DNA from: Puia dinghuensis
GTDB lineage: Bacteria > Bacteroidota > Bacteroidia > Chitinophagales > Chitinophagaceae
Reading direction: 5' to 3'
DNA length: 64,000 nt
Assembly: GCA_026225275.1 (NCBI GenBank)
Contig: JAMFSL010000154.1
Coordinates: 1 to 64,000 of the forward strand
The position numbers and the translations under genes were made by a program. Shown piece by piece: positions 1 to 6,382 of the stretch. The notes under the pieces were generated by a model that worked only from the letters and a program-made list of their open reading frames with translations, had not been told where the DNA came from and did not search any database. Positions within the stretch are counted from its first letter, which is position 1; every line of letters starts with the position of its first letter.

Positions 1-1319
1 CTGGGTGGTCTTTTCTTTCGCGGGTTGGATCTCCCGGGTCGGACGACTTCTGTGTTGGCTTCCACCTGCTTGTCAAAGACAGCCAGGGCGCGCGTTACCA
101 TCCTTTTGATGAACATGCCGATCAGAATACCTTTTGTAGACCAATAGGCAAAGGTGCGATTGATCTTGCGTAGATGTTTGACCATTCCCTTTTTCCTGTC
201 CTCTTTATATTCCTTGATCACCCGCTCCTCTATCGGGAAAGCTAATGCAGCACACATGGTCATCATCATAGCCTTGGCATAGATATCCTGCTTGACTGCC
301 GTTGCCGTTTTTCCGCTGAAGGCTTCGACCTGGACACGTGCCTTATACATTTTATATCCTTCCTCAATGCCCCATCTTATGCGGTATAGGTCACCTAATT
401 CTGCCGGTTTGTATTTTGCATTGTCGAGCAGCGAAGTACAGATTACCTGCTGCTCACCGTTGTCCCCCAATACCTTTACCAGCCTGCATTTCACTGTCTT
501 TCTGATCGAGGGGAACTGTTGCTTATATCTTTCGTAGTCGCCGTCGGGCACTTCGAGTGTAACCTCCATATCCTGCTTCCGGCTTTGCATGAATTTCTTT
601 ACCGGCAACCAATTCATGACCATGCGTACTACAAAATGAATAGCCTTCGATTGTAAGGCAGCGAATAGCGCCCTGCTCGGGTAACCGCGATCCAGCATCA
701 ATATATCTCCCTTGCCAATTTTCGATAGATGCTTCATCAGTAGATCCATTTCGCTTCCATCGGTCGGACCGGTTTGAACATCCAGCGTCAGGTAGTTCAC
801 CGGATCATAGAGCATCGATAGCAGGCACATACTTTTAGGCACATCCTTTTTCGTTCCCCTGCCCATGCCCCGAACACCAAATTCCTCCCGGATGCTCTCG
901 TGGTTGGGCAGGTTCAGAAAGGTCCCGTCCACGGCCAGCAGCTTATGACCGTGATAACCCAAGTAGTCGACCTGTTGGTAAAATCGCCGCCAGACCAAAT
1001 CATTGAGCTCCAGAAAAGCTTCCGGCGCCAGGTTCCGACGCGACTTGCTGAAGCCTCCTTTGGTGATCCTCCGGATGCTGAACTCCTCGTTTTCCGTTTC
1101 CCTGAAGAAGCTATCCATCTCCCGTTGTAAGCCCGTCTTACCCATCCTTAATATGCTGATTATCAAATGACCGAAGGGAAGCAGGCGGTTCCTGGTGAAG
1201 GCCCCCTCCTGGCCGTGTGTGTGACGGCCTTTGAATGCTTCGTTGTCATTGATATGGTAGTTTAGTTCGTTGGTTAAATCAATTCGGTAATCGTTTATTG
1301 GTTTGCGTCTTAAAGACAG
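1..1319 (-). CDS. IS4-type transposase, C-terminus cut by window edge
   Basis: Reading the minus strand from about 1319 down to base 1 gives one continuous frame with the features of an IS4-family DDE transposase. It has an early GRHTHGQEGAFTR segment, a first catalytic Asp in LLAVDGTFLNLP, a second in ILMLDRGYPSRALF, and the Y-(2)-R-(3)-E-(6)-K signature in YRIRWGIEEGYKMYK. The enzyme would catalyse cut-and-paste movement of the insertion sequence. The C-terminus lies outside the window. The 5' end is odd: after an in-frame stop at 1335-1337 there is no ATG, GTG or TTG before the Met at the end of SILRMG, about 60 codons in. An ATG at 1361-1363 opens a 17-codon frame that ends inside the transposase frame. 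The gene therefore either starts at a rare codon such as CTG 1319 or carries a frameshift. Confidence 0.85.
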   Translation of the reverse strand, partial: MSLRRKPINDYRIDLTNELNYHINDNEAFKGRHTHGQEGAFTRNRLLPFGHLIISILRMGKTGLQREMDSFFRETENEEFSIRRITKGGFSKSRRNLAPEAFLELNDLVWRRFYQQVDYLGYHGHKLLAVDGTFLNLPNHESIREEFGVRGMGRGTKKDVPKSMCLLSMLYDPVNYLTLDVQTGPTDGSEMDLLMKHLSKIGKGDILMLDRGYPSRALFAALQSKAIHFVVRMVMNWLPVKKFMQSRKQDMEVTLEVPDGDYERYKQQFPSIRKTVKCRLVKVLGDNGEQQVICTSLLDNAKYKPAELGDLYRIRWGIEEGYKMYKARVQVEAFSGKTATAVKQDIYAKAMMMTMCAALAFPIEERVIKEYKEDRKKGMVKHLRKINRTFAYWSTKGILIGMFIKRMVTRALAVFDKQVEANTEVVRPGRSNPRKKRPP

Positions 1320-1369
1320 CCCCTTCTTATATATCTACAAATTACTTCATTATCAATACTCATCTCACC

Positions 1370-1417
1370 GTGGAAACACCCTTTTTTGCCTTAAGTAAAC
1401 GACATGGGTGTTTTCAC
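1370..1417. repeat. Inverted repeat at probable IS end
   Basis: GTGGAAACACCC (1370-1381) is matched by GGGTGTTTTCAC (1406-1417), a 12-bp inverted repeat with one mismatch around a 24-bp spacer. The pair lies directly upstream of the transposase frame and downstream of the DUF4238 gene, where the terminal inverted repeat of the insertion sequence would be expected. The opposite IS end is outside the window, so the terminal repeat cannot be confirmed. Confidence 0.45.
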
Positions 1418-1448
1418 GGGGTACAGATCGTGTCCTTTCATCGAATTG

Positions 1449-2309
1449 CTATTTGTCTTGCACGACCGGGCGATTACTCGCAATAAACCCAAAAATAGCG
1501 TCCCGAAGAAGTTCCATAGTGTAATAGGAAGGATCATCTAAGATAGCCTGGATGAGCTCCCTGTCCGGACTCGCACAATAGTCTTTCGCCTGCTGCACAA
1601 GCGCTAACTGGATAAAATAAGCAATGATGGGGGGAACCCTTGGAATCGGTTGAGCAGTTTTTATCAATAAATGGTGTTTGGTTAGGGGCACAATAAAATC
1701 TGAACCGAATATATTACTCGTATCGCGCGCTATGAATGGCCGATCACTGCAAATAAAAACCCCTTTGGGATTGTATAAAATCCCCCAATCCCGAAAATTC
1801 TGCGCTTTCGATTTTTCAATGGAAATTGTTCCTGCCAAAGGCCGCATAAGACTAATTAAGTCCTTATCGTCAAGAACAGGCTCGGGCAAACCCGTCGATG
1901 CCTGCCGGAATGTTTGACTAAAAAGGTTCCTAACATTCGAAAGATCCACCGTTTTTTCAAATTGTGCATCTGCGGCAGGGTTTCGCCAAAACAGGTTCGA
2001 AAGAAAATGATAAAGGCCAGTCATCTCATGTACCGAGAGTTTGGGAACACCCTGATAGGCCTGTAATTTCTGAAAGATTCCCGCCATCCGATTGTCCACT
2101 ATTGAGTAGGCTCGTTCGGGAATATCGGTCATGGCTCCGTTCAAGCGCATGGAATTGCGATCTTTGACAAAAAAATGTGAACTGGGTGGCTGCAAATTTC
2201 TTTTGATCCGGTTTTTCGGCACACTGTAGACAGCAAACAGCCCCTGGGAATTAGTAAAGCCCTTCAAATAGAATTCTGGCAAATAATGATGTCGGCGGGA
2301 AATGTTCAT
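1449..2309 (-). CDS. DUF4238 domain protein
   Basis: This 286-residue protein begins MNISRRHHYLPEFYLKGFT, the N-terminal HHYxPxFYLxxF signature of the DUF4238 family. It also contains the family's later blocks, an SDRPF segment near residue 190 and PLTKHHLLI near residue 207. There is no signal peptide or membrane segment, so it should be cytoplasmic. The biochemical function of the family is not established. It lies 23 bp downstream of a small gene on the same strand (2333-2617), so the two are probably co-transcribed. The position next to an IS element and inside an AT-rich accessory segment suggests horizontal acquisition. Confidence 0.8.
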   Translation of the reverse strand: MNISRRHHYLPEFYLKGFTNSQGLFAVYSVPKNRIKRNLQPPSSHFFVKDRNSMRLNGAMTDIPERAYSIVDNRMAGIFQKLQAYQGVPKLSVHEMTGLYHFLSNLFWRNPAADAQFEKTVDLSNVRNLFSQTFRQASTGLPEPVLDDKDLISLMRPLAGTISIEKSKAQNFRDWGILYNPKGVFICSDRPFIARDTSNIFGSDFIVPLTKHHLLIKTAQPIPRVPPIIAYFIQLALVQQAKDYCASPDRELIQAILDDPSYYTMELLRDAIFGFIASNRPVVQDK

Positions 2310-2332
2310 TTAAAACTATTATCATGTGCTCG

Positions 2333-2617
2333 TCAAAATGGAAGAATCCGCCCGGACAATAACAGATATTCGTCCAGTGCCTTGCCCAATGATCGAACGA
2401 GTGCATCAGTCTCCGAAGTGCTTCGATCATATAGATCGTGCCATACATTTCCGCGCTTCACGAGCATAGGCGATTTGTTCGCAGGAAAATGACGGATATG
2501 ATATTCAATCTCGCCTGTCTGATGCATTCGCCATGAATCCAACGTAACGTCGAACACTTTTCCCTCGTACTCAAAGTCGGGAATGAAAAAACTGCCTGCC
2601 GGAGAACCTGATGTCAT
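2333..2617 (-). CDS. Small hypothetical protein upstream of DUF4238
   Basis: This 94-residue protein begins MTSGSPAGSFFIPDFEYEGKVFDVT and contains a charged block MLVKRGNVWHDLYDRSTSETDAL. No signal peptide or membrane segment is visible. I do not recognise the family. It is the first gene of a probable two-gene unit with the DUF4238 gene, with a 23-bp gap. The alternating hydrophobic pattern and the conserved spacing favour a real gene over a chance frame. Two overlapping frames on either strand look like shadows. Confidence 0.6.
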   Translation of the reverse strand: MTSGSPAGSFFIPDFEYEGKVFDVTLDSWRMHQTGEIEYHIRHFPANKSPMLVKRGNVWHDLYDRSTSETDALVRSLGKALDEYLLLSGRILPF

Positions 2618-2749
2618 GGAAATATAGGTTTAATACTAACAAAGATAGTATTTTTGATAAGAATATTAGTTTGCTGTTATCCACAGACCAAATTCTTGTC
2701 GTCGGCCTGTTAAAAGGAAGAGTCGCTATGTTTTTTCTCTACTTATCGG

Positions 2750-2887
2750 TCATATTCCCGCTGGAACCGCAGCGACATCGTCCGAACTCCATACCGTGGT
2801 CATGCCGTAGGTTTGTTGAAGCGCAATCGTGAATTCCTCTGCGAAAGGACAATCTGTTCCGATGACAAGGTGGTGAGCAGTTGACAT
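2750..2887 (-). CDS. Possible 45-residue small protein or gene remnant
   Basis: On the minus strand an ATG at 2885-2887 opens a frame reading MSTAHHLVIGTDCPFAEE and ending AAVPAGI at a TGA at 2750-2752. The amino-acid pattern looks protein-like: a hydrophobic strand, then an acidic helix, then a threonine-rich strand. It could be a real small protein or the start of a decayed gene. I do not recognise a family. No clear ribosome-binding sequence is visible upstream. Confidence 0.25.
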   Translation of the reverse strand: MSTAHHLVIGTDCPFAEEFTIALQQTYGMTTVWSSDDVAAVPAGI

Positions 2888-3030
2888 AGCGATCGTTCGG
2901 CTACAACCAAATCAACTGCAGTCACGCTTCATGCAAACCTTCCCGCCTTGTCTATGTGGAATCATTTACATAACTTCCCTTACTATAGGATAAGGTTTAA
3001 ACGGTTACTGGTTTTTGGTTATAGCAACGG

Positions 3031-3062
3031 CGGCTCCGGCAGGAACGTCGGAGCCGATTTTT
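3031..3062 (+). terminator. Rho-independent terminator-like hairpin
   Basis: CGGCTCCG (3031-3038) and CGGAGCCG (3049-3056) form a perfect 8-bp GC-rich stem with a 10-nt loop, followed by ATTTTT. On the plus strand this is a textbook intrinsic terminator. No plus-strand gene ends upstream of it, so it either ends an unannotated transcript or is left over from a lost gene. Confidence 0.7.
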
Positions 3063-3308
3063 CTTCACCGCGGCACGCTTTCCTTTTTTTGCGGCCTCTA
3101 AAATCATACATTACCTTCCTCAAAAGCTCAACAATGGCATTTGTATATTCCACGAGATTTACCATGCAGGCGTTTGATCAGCCCAAACCGACCACCTATC
3201 CTATATAGAACATTTAATGATTCCTATGGCTTAAATTTTGTCAACCTATTCATGGATGCCCGCATGTGTCCCTATATAATATGGGACAGGAAAAATATAA
3301 AGGATTGA

Positions 3309-3674
3309 CTAGGGCTGGAATGTCGGTAAGTATGAAATGTAGCCGTTTGTATCAATTTTATCTATTGCAGAGTCCGAAAACTTATCCCACCAGATTCTAA
3401 ATGGGCCTGAGCCAGACGTAATTCTGTTCTTAGGAGCGGTTTCGTTATCGGGCACACGATAAAATGAAACCTTATAAGCGCCTCGTTGAAACATTATAGT
3501 ATCACCCTCCTTCAATTCAATCTTAGAGTTCGGTTGACCTATTGCGATTCCATTTTCATCTAGCGTAAATCTCGCCGAGAAGAAATTTTTATCATAAATG
3601 CTTCTGTAAAAGCCAGCTTTAGGTCTTTTTGAACTGCATCCAACCAATAACAAAATAAAAATTAGGTTTCTCAT
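3309..3674 (-). CDS. Small predicted lipoprotein
   Basis: This 121-residue protein begins MRNLIFILLLVGCSSKRPK, a short hydrophobic signal with a lipobox ending in Cys13, so it is probably exported and lipid-anchored. The mature part (FYRSIYDKNFF, then IELKEGDTIMFQRGAYKVSFYRVPD) is rich in beta-strand patterns with no known motif. I do not recognise the family. Codon use is AT-rich, like the rest of the 1-4156 segment and unlike the GC-richer genes after 5900, which fits a recently acquired region. The downstream side has a weak hairpin at 3267-3288 but no U-tract in the right place. Confidence 0.65.
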   Translation of the reverse strand: MRNLIFILLLVGCSSKRPKAGFYRSIYDKNFFSARFTLDENGIAIGQPNSKIELKEGDTIMFQRGAYKVSFYRVPDNETAPKNRITSGSGPFRIWWDKFSDSAIDKIDTNGYISYLPTFQP

Positions 3675-3751
3675 TTTTGCGTTTTATAAAACATGTTTTG
3701 GTTAGGTTTTGGTCTCATCAAAATCGGCGTTTTTAGGGCTGTAGCCACTTA

Positions 3752-4111
3752 CTATGCGGACAAAGAATCAATCTGGCTGGCATTGTTATACGTCATTCCT
3801 AACGTCAAGCGGGTCCGAGCACTGTAAGTCTCATCATTAATCTTCTCAACAACCAATGCCAAATCAGGCGCCTTGGTATCCATCAAGTACAAAGGAAGCA
3901 ACAGCTGTATTTTATTATCATAAAAGCCGCCACAATTTACGGGAATTAAATCGGTAAGCAAGTTCATCGCAATAACGTTGCAGGTGTTTGGGGCTTGTCT
4001 CGTCCCAATCCGAAATCCCATAAAAAAGTCTAACTTTGTGCGACAGGCTTTTCCTAACCGCTCAGGGTTGTTCTCCTGCAAAACCCGGCGATCAAATGGC
4101 GAACAGAACAC
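3752..4111 (-). pseudogene. DUF3825-like C-terminal fragment
   Basis: The 119-codon frame starts at a GTG and reads FCSPFDRRVLQENNPERLG. It then has the typical end of DUF3825 proteins: KIQLLLPLYL, APDLALVVEK and RTRLTLGMTYNNA. That family is normally a C-terminal domain of longer proteins, and the usual N-terminal half is missing here. In frame, the reading continues upstream only to a TGA inside the tRNA-like sequence at 4136-4156. The gene is therefore probably truncated at a recombination site. The function of the domain is not known to me. Confidence 0.6.
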
Positions 4112-4135
4112 ATAACTAATTGAAATACAGCGTCG

Positions 4136-4156
4136 GTTCGAATCTCATCCCGCGCA
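4136..4156 (+). other. tRNA 3'-end fragment, candidate attachment site
   Basis: GTTCGAATCTCATCCCGCGCA matches the 3' end of a tRNA: G53, the T-loop TTCGAAT, the 3' T-stem strand CTCAT, a 7-nt acceptor strand CCCGCGC and discriminator A. There is no 5' half: no GCGCGGG acceptor strand lies within 100 bp upstream, and the preceding bases do not complete the T-stem. Such partial copies mark the distal end of elements integrated into tRNA genes by tyrosine recombinases. Its plus orientation puts the inserted DNA on the left, the side with the IS element and the truncated DUF3825 gene. Confidence 0.5.
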
Positions 4157-4212
4157 CAAGATACTGATCAGTTTTTTAACATGCGGAAATGATGTAGTGT
4201 CAAACCTTATTG

Positions 4213-4602
4213 CTAGTTTGTTAAGGAGGTTACGGAATGTAAAAGTTGAGATTTTGTAAAGGGCTTAGCCAGAAAGGCATCTATTCCTGCCTTATACGCC
4301 GCCTCCTTGCGCTCGCCACCCTGTGCAGAAAGCATTATAAGCTTGGTGCCTGGGTGCTTTGCCTTAAGGTCTACGGCATACATTATCCCAGTATCCTCAA
4401 AAAAATTATTTTCAATAACAACCAGCAAGGGTTGTTGCACTTTCAGGTACTCAGCGGCTTGCTTTTTGTCTTTTACATGAAAGATTTTAAACTCATTGCT
4501 ATTCAGCATTTTGCTTAGCAAAAGGCAAATTTCCCCGTGCTCTTCGATGCACAAAATCTCTTTATGTTTCGAAGGATTAGTGACTAGTATACCCATTTTC
4601 AC
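4213..4602 (-). CDS. Single-domain receiver with Asp-to-Glu substitution
   Basis: This 129-residue protein is a stand-alone CheY-like receiver domain. It aligns along its length with the regulator at 9284-9679: EILCIEEHGEICLLL matches NVLLIEDEGEMCLLL, and DAFLAKPFTKSQLL matches DAFLSKPFTKAKLL. The position of the phospho-acceptor Asp is Glu64 (LVVIENNFF against LIVLDNRLP). The acidic pair is Glu20/Glu21, Ser92 replaces Thr, and Lys113 is conserved. A Glu at the acceptor site cannot be phosphorylated in the normal way and often mimics the active state. The gene lies beyond a kinase fragment and two small genes, separate from the intact kinase operon. The start could be Met1 or Met3. Confidence 0.8.
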   Translation of the reverse strand: MKMGILVTNPSKHKEILCIEEHGEICLLLSKMLNSNEFKIFHVKDKKQAAEYLKVQQPLLVVIENNFFEDTGIMYAVDLKAKHPGTKLIMLSAQGGERKEAAYKAGIDAFLAKPFTKSQLLHSVTSLTN

Positions 4603-4718
4603 ATCGCTTTGTTCAATATTTCGTGCAATTCCCAGACCAGCACTTGAACAAAAATATTCCGGTATTTATTTCTACGAACTATGTCCTTCTCCCTTACTTG
4701 TCAACGACGTCAAATCAA

Positions 4719-5026
4719 TTAGGAGGAACTTTTCAGATTGCTATTTGCCCCGCCCGGATGGTTCGACTCAAACCCGTCGGTTGCCTTTCCTATAAAGTCG
4801 CTCAAATCTGTTTCTTTCATGGGGTCCAGGTGAACCCATCTACCATCCTTTCGCAAGATCTCTAAATCGGGTAAGACGCTTTTACCTTTTTCGTTTGGGC
4901 TTTGGAAATTACTAACTACGTAATAAGACTTTCCGTGATGGAAAGTTATTTCACCAGCGAGGCGTATGACAATTTTGATTTGTCTACTGGAAAATTAAAA
5001 TCTATTTTAAATTTTTCGGCTACCAT
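4719..5026 (-). pseudogene. Frameshifted paralogue of the 91-aa protein at 5305
   Basis: Two overlapping minus-strand frames together rebuild a homologue of the plus-strand protein at 5305-5580. An ATG at 5024-5026 gives MVAEKFKIDFNFPVDKSK, then the frame must shift. The other frame continues VIRLAGEITFHHGKSYYVVSNF and PDLEILRKDGRWVHLDPMKETDL, ending at TAA 4719-4721. This parallels YSIAFNYPLE, HHSQTYYIVKNF and SDIKIKKVNGRWVHCDSEKESNL in the intact gene. The frameshift lies near 4950-4985. The two genes face each other as diverged inverted copies, so this one is probably dead. Confidence 0.65.
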
Positions 5027-5304
5027 TTGAGTATGATGTTTCCTAAGCACCATTGCTCAATGGTAAGCCATTCACCAGTCAAACGCCGTAATATAATAAA
5101 TCTATTTTATGTATAAGGCTTTAAACCCAAGTGTAATATCCACTTGCTACCTGTTTAGCCCTAGTAATTTTCCAGCTGGTAACTCGATTATAAAGGAAAA
5201 TCTTATAAAGGCACATTTATGACTATTCGGCATTAAGTCTGCCAATTTATCTTCCTATTTTCACGCGGCATATTTTTTGAAAACCCCCGTAAAAAGCATT
5301 CCGT

Positions 5305-5580
5305 ATGATTGTCTCCAATTATAGCATTGCTTTTAATTATCCACTGGAAACTTCTGGCCGGGTAGTTCCGCTTATAGCACAGGTGGAGAAACACCATTCC
5401 CAAACATATTATATTGTCAAAAACTTCAGAACTAACCCAGGTCAAAACCGTTCGATCATGTCGGACATTAAGATCAAAAAAGTTAATGGCCGCTGGGTAC
5501 ATTGTGATAGCGAAAAAGAAAGCAACCTTAGCATTGCAATTGGTAAGGCCATAATGATACAGGAAGCTGATGGCAAATAG
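5305..5580 (+). CDS. Small conserved hypothetical protein
   Basis: This 91-residue cytoplasmic protein starts MIVSNYSIAFNYPLETSG and has a central HHSQTYYIVKNF block and a C-terminal KVNGRWVHCDSEKESNLSIA segment. A decayed relative at 4719-5026 on the opposite strand preserves the same blocks, including GRWVHxDxxKExxLS. Conservation of those residues between diverged copies is good evidence that the frame is real. I recognise no named domain. The gene is preceded by a 278-bp AT-rich intergenic stretch and converges with the kinase fragment at 5607. Confidence 0.65.
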   Translation: MIVSNYSIAFNYPLETSGRVVPLIAQVEKHHSQTYYIVKNFRTNPGQNRSIMSDIKIKKVNGRWVHCDSEKESNLSIAIGKAIMIQEADGK

Positions 5581-5606
5581 GTAAAAAGAAGCCGGACTTA
5601 AATGTT

Positions 5607-5846
5607 TTATTCATACCGGAAAAATAGCTCAAATACGGCCCCTTCCCCGGGCACTCCATGCGCCTGGTTAAACCCGCCGTTGTTATCCATAATCCTGCGG
5701 CAGATCGCCAGCCCGATGCCCGTACCTGTGTACTTATCTGGGCCGTGCAGCCGTTCAAACATATCGAAGACCCTTTCTTGATGCTCAGGAGCAAAGCCAT
5801 CCATCCCGGCATCCCCTTTAAATTTTTCAATATCCCAGCATGACAC
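5607..5846 (-). pseudogene. Histidine kinase C-terminal fragment
   Basis: The frame encodes the last part of a histidine-kinase ATPase domain: GFAPEHQERVFDMFERLHG, then the G2 box YTGTGIGLAICRRIMDNNGG, and an ending GEGAVFELFFRYE. The region that should be the G1 box (DNGIGF) reads GDAGMDGF, so it is damaged. No PAS, dimerisation or His-box sequence is found upstream before the next gene at 5973. It is a remnant of a second kinase, downstream of and related to the intact kinase at 6383-9238. It has no plausible ribosome-binding site, and the GTG start is a convenience only. Confidence 0.7.
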
Positions 5847-5972
5847 AGCCGGACGCGTACATCTATAGTTGGTACAATCAAATGAAAACCATTTTCAGCG
5901 GCCAAAAGGATTACAGATGTTTACTGCCATGTGCATGAAAAATTCGCTAAGGGCAGGCGATAAGCGATGGTC

Positions 5973-6377
5973 TCATTCATTTCCTGCAGGCAGCAACGTG
6001 GAGAAGAGCAATGAAATTTTGGCTTTCAATTCTCCGAAATGCCCGGGCTTAGTCAGAAAGGCATTGGCTCCGACGTCCTCGGGCTGGACACCCTGCTTGT
6101 CGAAACTCGAGGTCGAGTACATGACGATAGGGATTTTCTGGACATGCGCGACGGATTTTAATTCTCTCAGACAATCCCATCCGTTGATATGAGGCATATT
6201 GATGTCCAGGAAAATAATGTCGGGCATGGGAATCGCTTTTTCCTTTAATTTTTCAACCCCTTTATTGCCGTCATAAAAATGGGCCACAACGGCGTCTATT
6301 TCCAGTTCGCTAAGCGCATCGGAAAATAGTTCAGCATCTTCCTGGTCGTCGTCGATTAAAAGGATATGCTTGCTCAT
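5973..6377 (-). CDS. Single-domain response regulator, Rcp1-like
   Basis: This 134-residue stand-alone receiver has all key residues: the acidic cluster in ILLIDDDQED, phospho-acceptor Asp58 in IIFLDINMP, a YSTSS switch segment and Lys110 in FLTKPG. The FLDINMP, YSTSS and TKP spacing is that of the Rcp1 type often encoded beside multi-PAS or phytochrome-like kinases. Its ATG lies 5 bp after the stop of the kinase gene, so the two are almost certainly translated from one message. It probably receives phosphate from that kinase and acts by protein contact, since no output domain is present. Confidence 0.9.
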   Translation of the reverse strand: MSKHILLIDDDQEDAELFSDALSELEIDAVVAHFYDGNKGVEKLKEKAIPMPDIIFLDINMPHINGWDCLRELKSVAHVQKIPIVMYSTSSFDKQGVQPEDVGANAFLTKPGHFGELKAKISLLFSTLLPAGNE

Positions 6378-6382
6378 GGAAC

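Larger units (their letters stand above)
2618..3308. other. Long intergenic stretch in accessory region
   Basis: About 690 bp lie between the small gene at 2617 and the lipoprotein stop at 3309. I see one possible 45-codon reading frame on the minus strand (2750-2887), one strong plus-strand terminator-like hairpin (3031-3062) and an imperfect dyad near 3267-3288. The longer plus-strand frame at 2948-3208 has a composition that does not look coding. The rest holds nothing I can assign. Confidence 0.6.

Noticed and set aside
2948-3208. 86-codon plus-strand frame as a gene
   Set aside because: It runs through the GC-rich terminator hairpin at 3031-3056 and its composition (many Phe, Arg and Ser in no pattern) does not look coding; no similarity is recognised.
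3267-3288. Dyad TGTCCC/GGGACA as terminator of the lipoprotein gene
   Set aside because: The stem is only 6 bp and on the minus strand no T-tract follows it.
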